Source: Clostridiales bacterium (GTDB lineage: Bacteria; Bacillota; Clostridia; TANB77; CAG-508). Taken from it: 7,027 nt of DNA. The notes under the pieces are model-generated. The model was not told the DNA's origin. It saw nothing but the letters and a program-made list of their open reading frames with translations, and ran no database searches. The first letter of the stretch is position 1; each line of letters opens with the position of its first letter. The position numbers and the translations under genes are program-made. The stretch covers positions 1 to 7,027 of the forward strand of contig DOYA01000151.1 in assembly GCA_003518755.1 (NCBI GenBank), written 5' to 3'. Of the stretch, positions 6,971 to 7,027 are shown in pieces.

Positions 6971-7005
6971 ACTAAATGTTTGTTATTAATACCATTAATA
7001 TCTTA

Positions 7006-7011
7006 ATTATA
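7006..7011 (-). promoter_or_regulatory. Candidate -10 element of the operon promoter
   Basis: TATAAT on the minus strand is a perfect -10 match. With a 17-base spacer the -35 hexamer would fall just outside the right edge, so the promoter cannot be confirmed here. Transcription would start near 6999, giving a leader of about 60 bases ahead of the ATG at 6940. Confidence 0.4.
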
Positions 7012-7012
7012 T

Positions 7013-7025
7013 CCTCTAACCTCTT
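7013..7025 (-). repeat. Edge copy of the purine-rich repeat motif
   Basis: AAGAGGTTAGAGG on the minus strand matches AAGAGGTAGGAGG at 690-678 in 11 of 13 positions, in the same orientation. The stretch may be the end of a larger repeat continuing beyond the window. It lies directly upstream of the TATAAT at 7011-7006. Confidence 0.35.
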
Positions 7026-7027
7026 TA

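Overview
The window is very AT-rich (by eye about a quarter G+C), uses TGG for Trp and TGA as a stop, and has AAGGAGG-like ribosome binding sites. This suggests a low-GC Firmicute, probably a clostridial or gut-type lineage, using the standard bacterial code. Every credible gene is on the minus strand, so the locus reads from right to left.

Layout in transcription order: (1) 7027-6941, leader with a perfect -10 hexamer (its -35 would lie off the edge), a purine-rich repeat fragment and a 10-bp palindrome; (2) 6940-5405, a 511-residue cytosolic protein of unrecognised family, with weak hints of an acetyltransferase-like fold; (3) 5338-4723, an XpaC-family membrane protein whose reading frame is broken by an apparent one-base slip near its start; (4) 4674-3553, a membrane-anchored solute-binding-protein-like protein with no transporter beside it; (5) 3534-1966, an unrecognised protein with five predicted N-terminal membrane helices and a large extracytoplasmic beta-rich domain; (6) 1863-715, a TelA/YaaN-family protein; (7) 714-540, an intergenic region with a tandem and inverted repeat; (8) 539 to the left edge, the N-terminal part of a patatin-like phospholipase with a TTG start.

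Genes 2 to 6 have gaps of 66, 48, 18 and 102 bases, share a strand, and show no clear terminator between them. They are best read as one operon. XpaC and TelA/YaaN are a recurring pair in Firmicutes (xpaC-yaaN in Bacillus subtilis), often labelled 'toxic anion resistance' although their biochemistry is poorly known. Here the pair encloses an orphan solute-binding-like protein and a polytopic protein with an outward-facing domain. My inference is an envelope-associated sensing or stress module: two proteins exposed outside the membrane, XpaC in the membrane, and TelA plus the 511-residue protein in the cytoplasm. The patatin gene follows a repeat and a possible promoter of its own, so it is probably a separate unit.

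The main points to check are the broken XpaC frame, the composition of the operon, the two unrecognised proteins, and the purine-rich repeat found at both edges of the operon.
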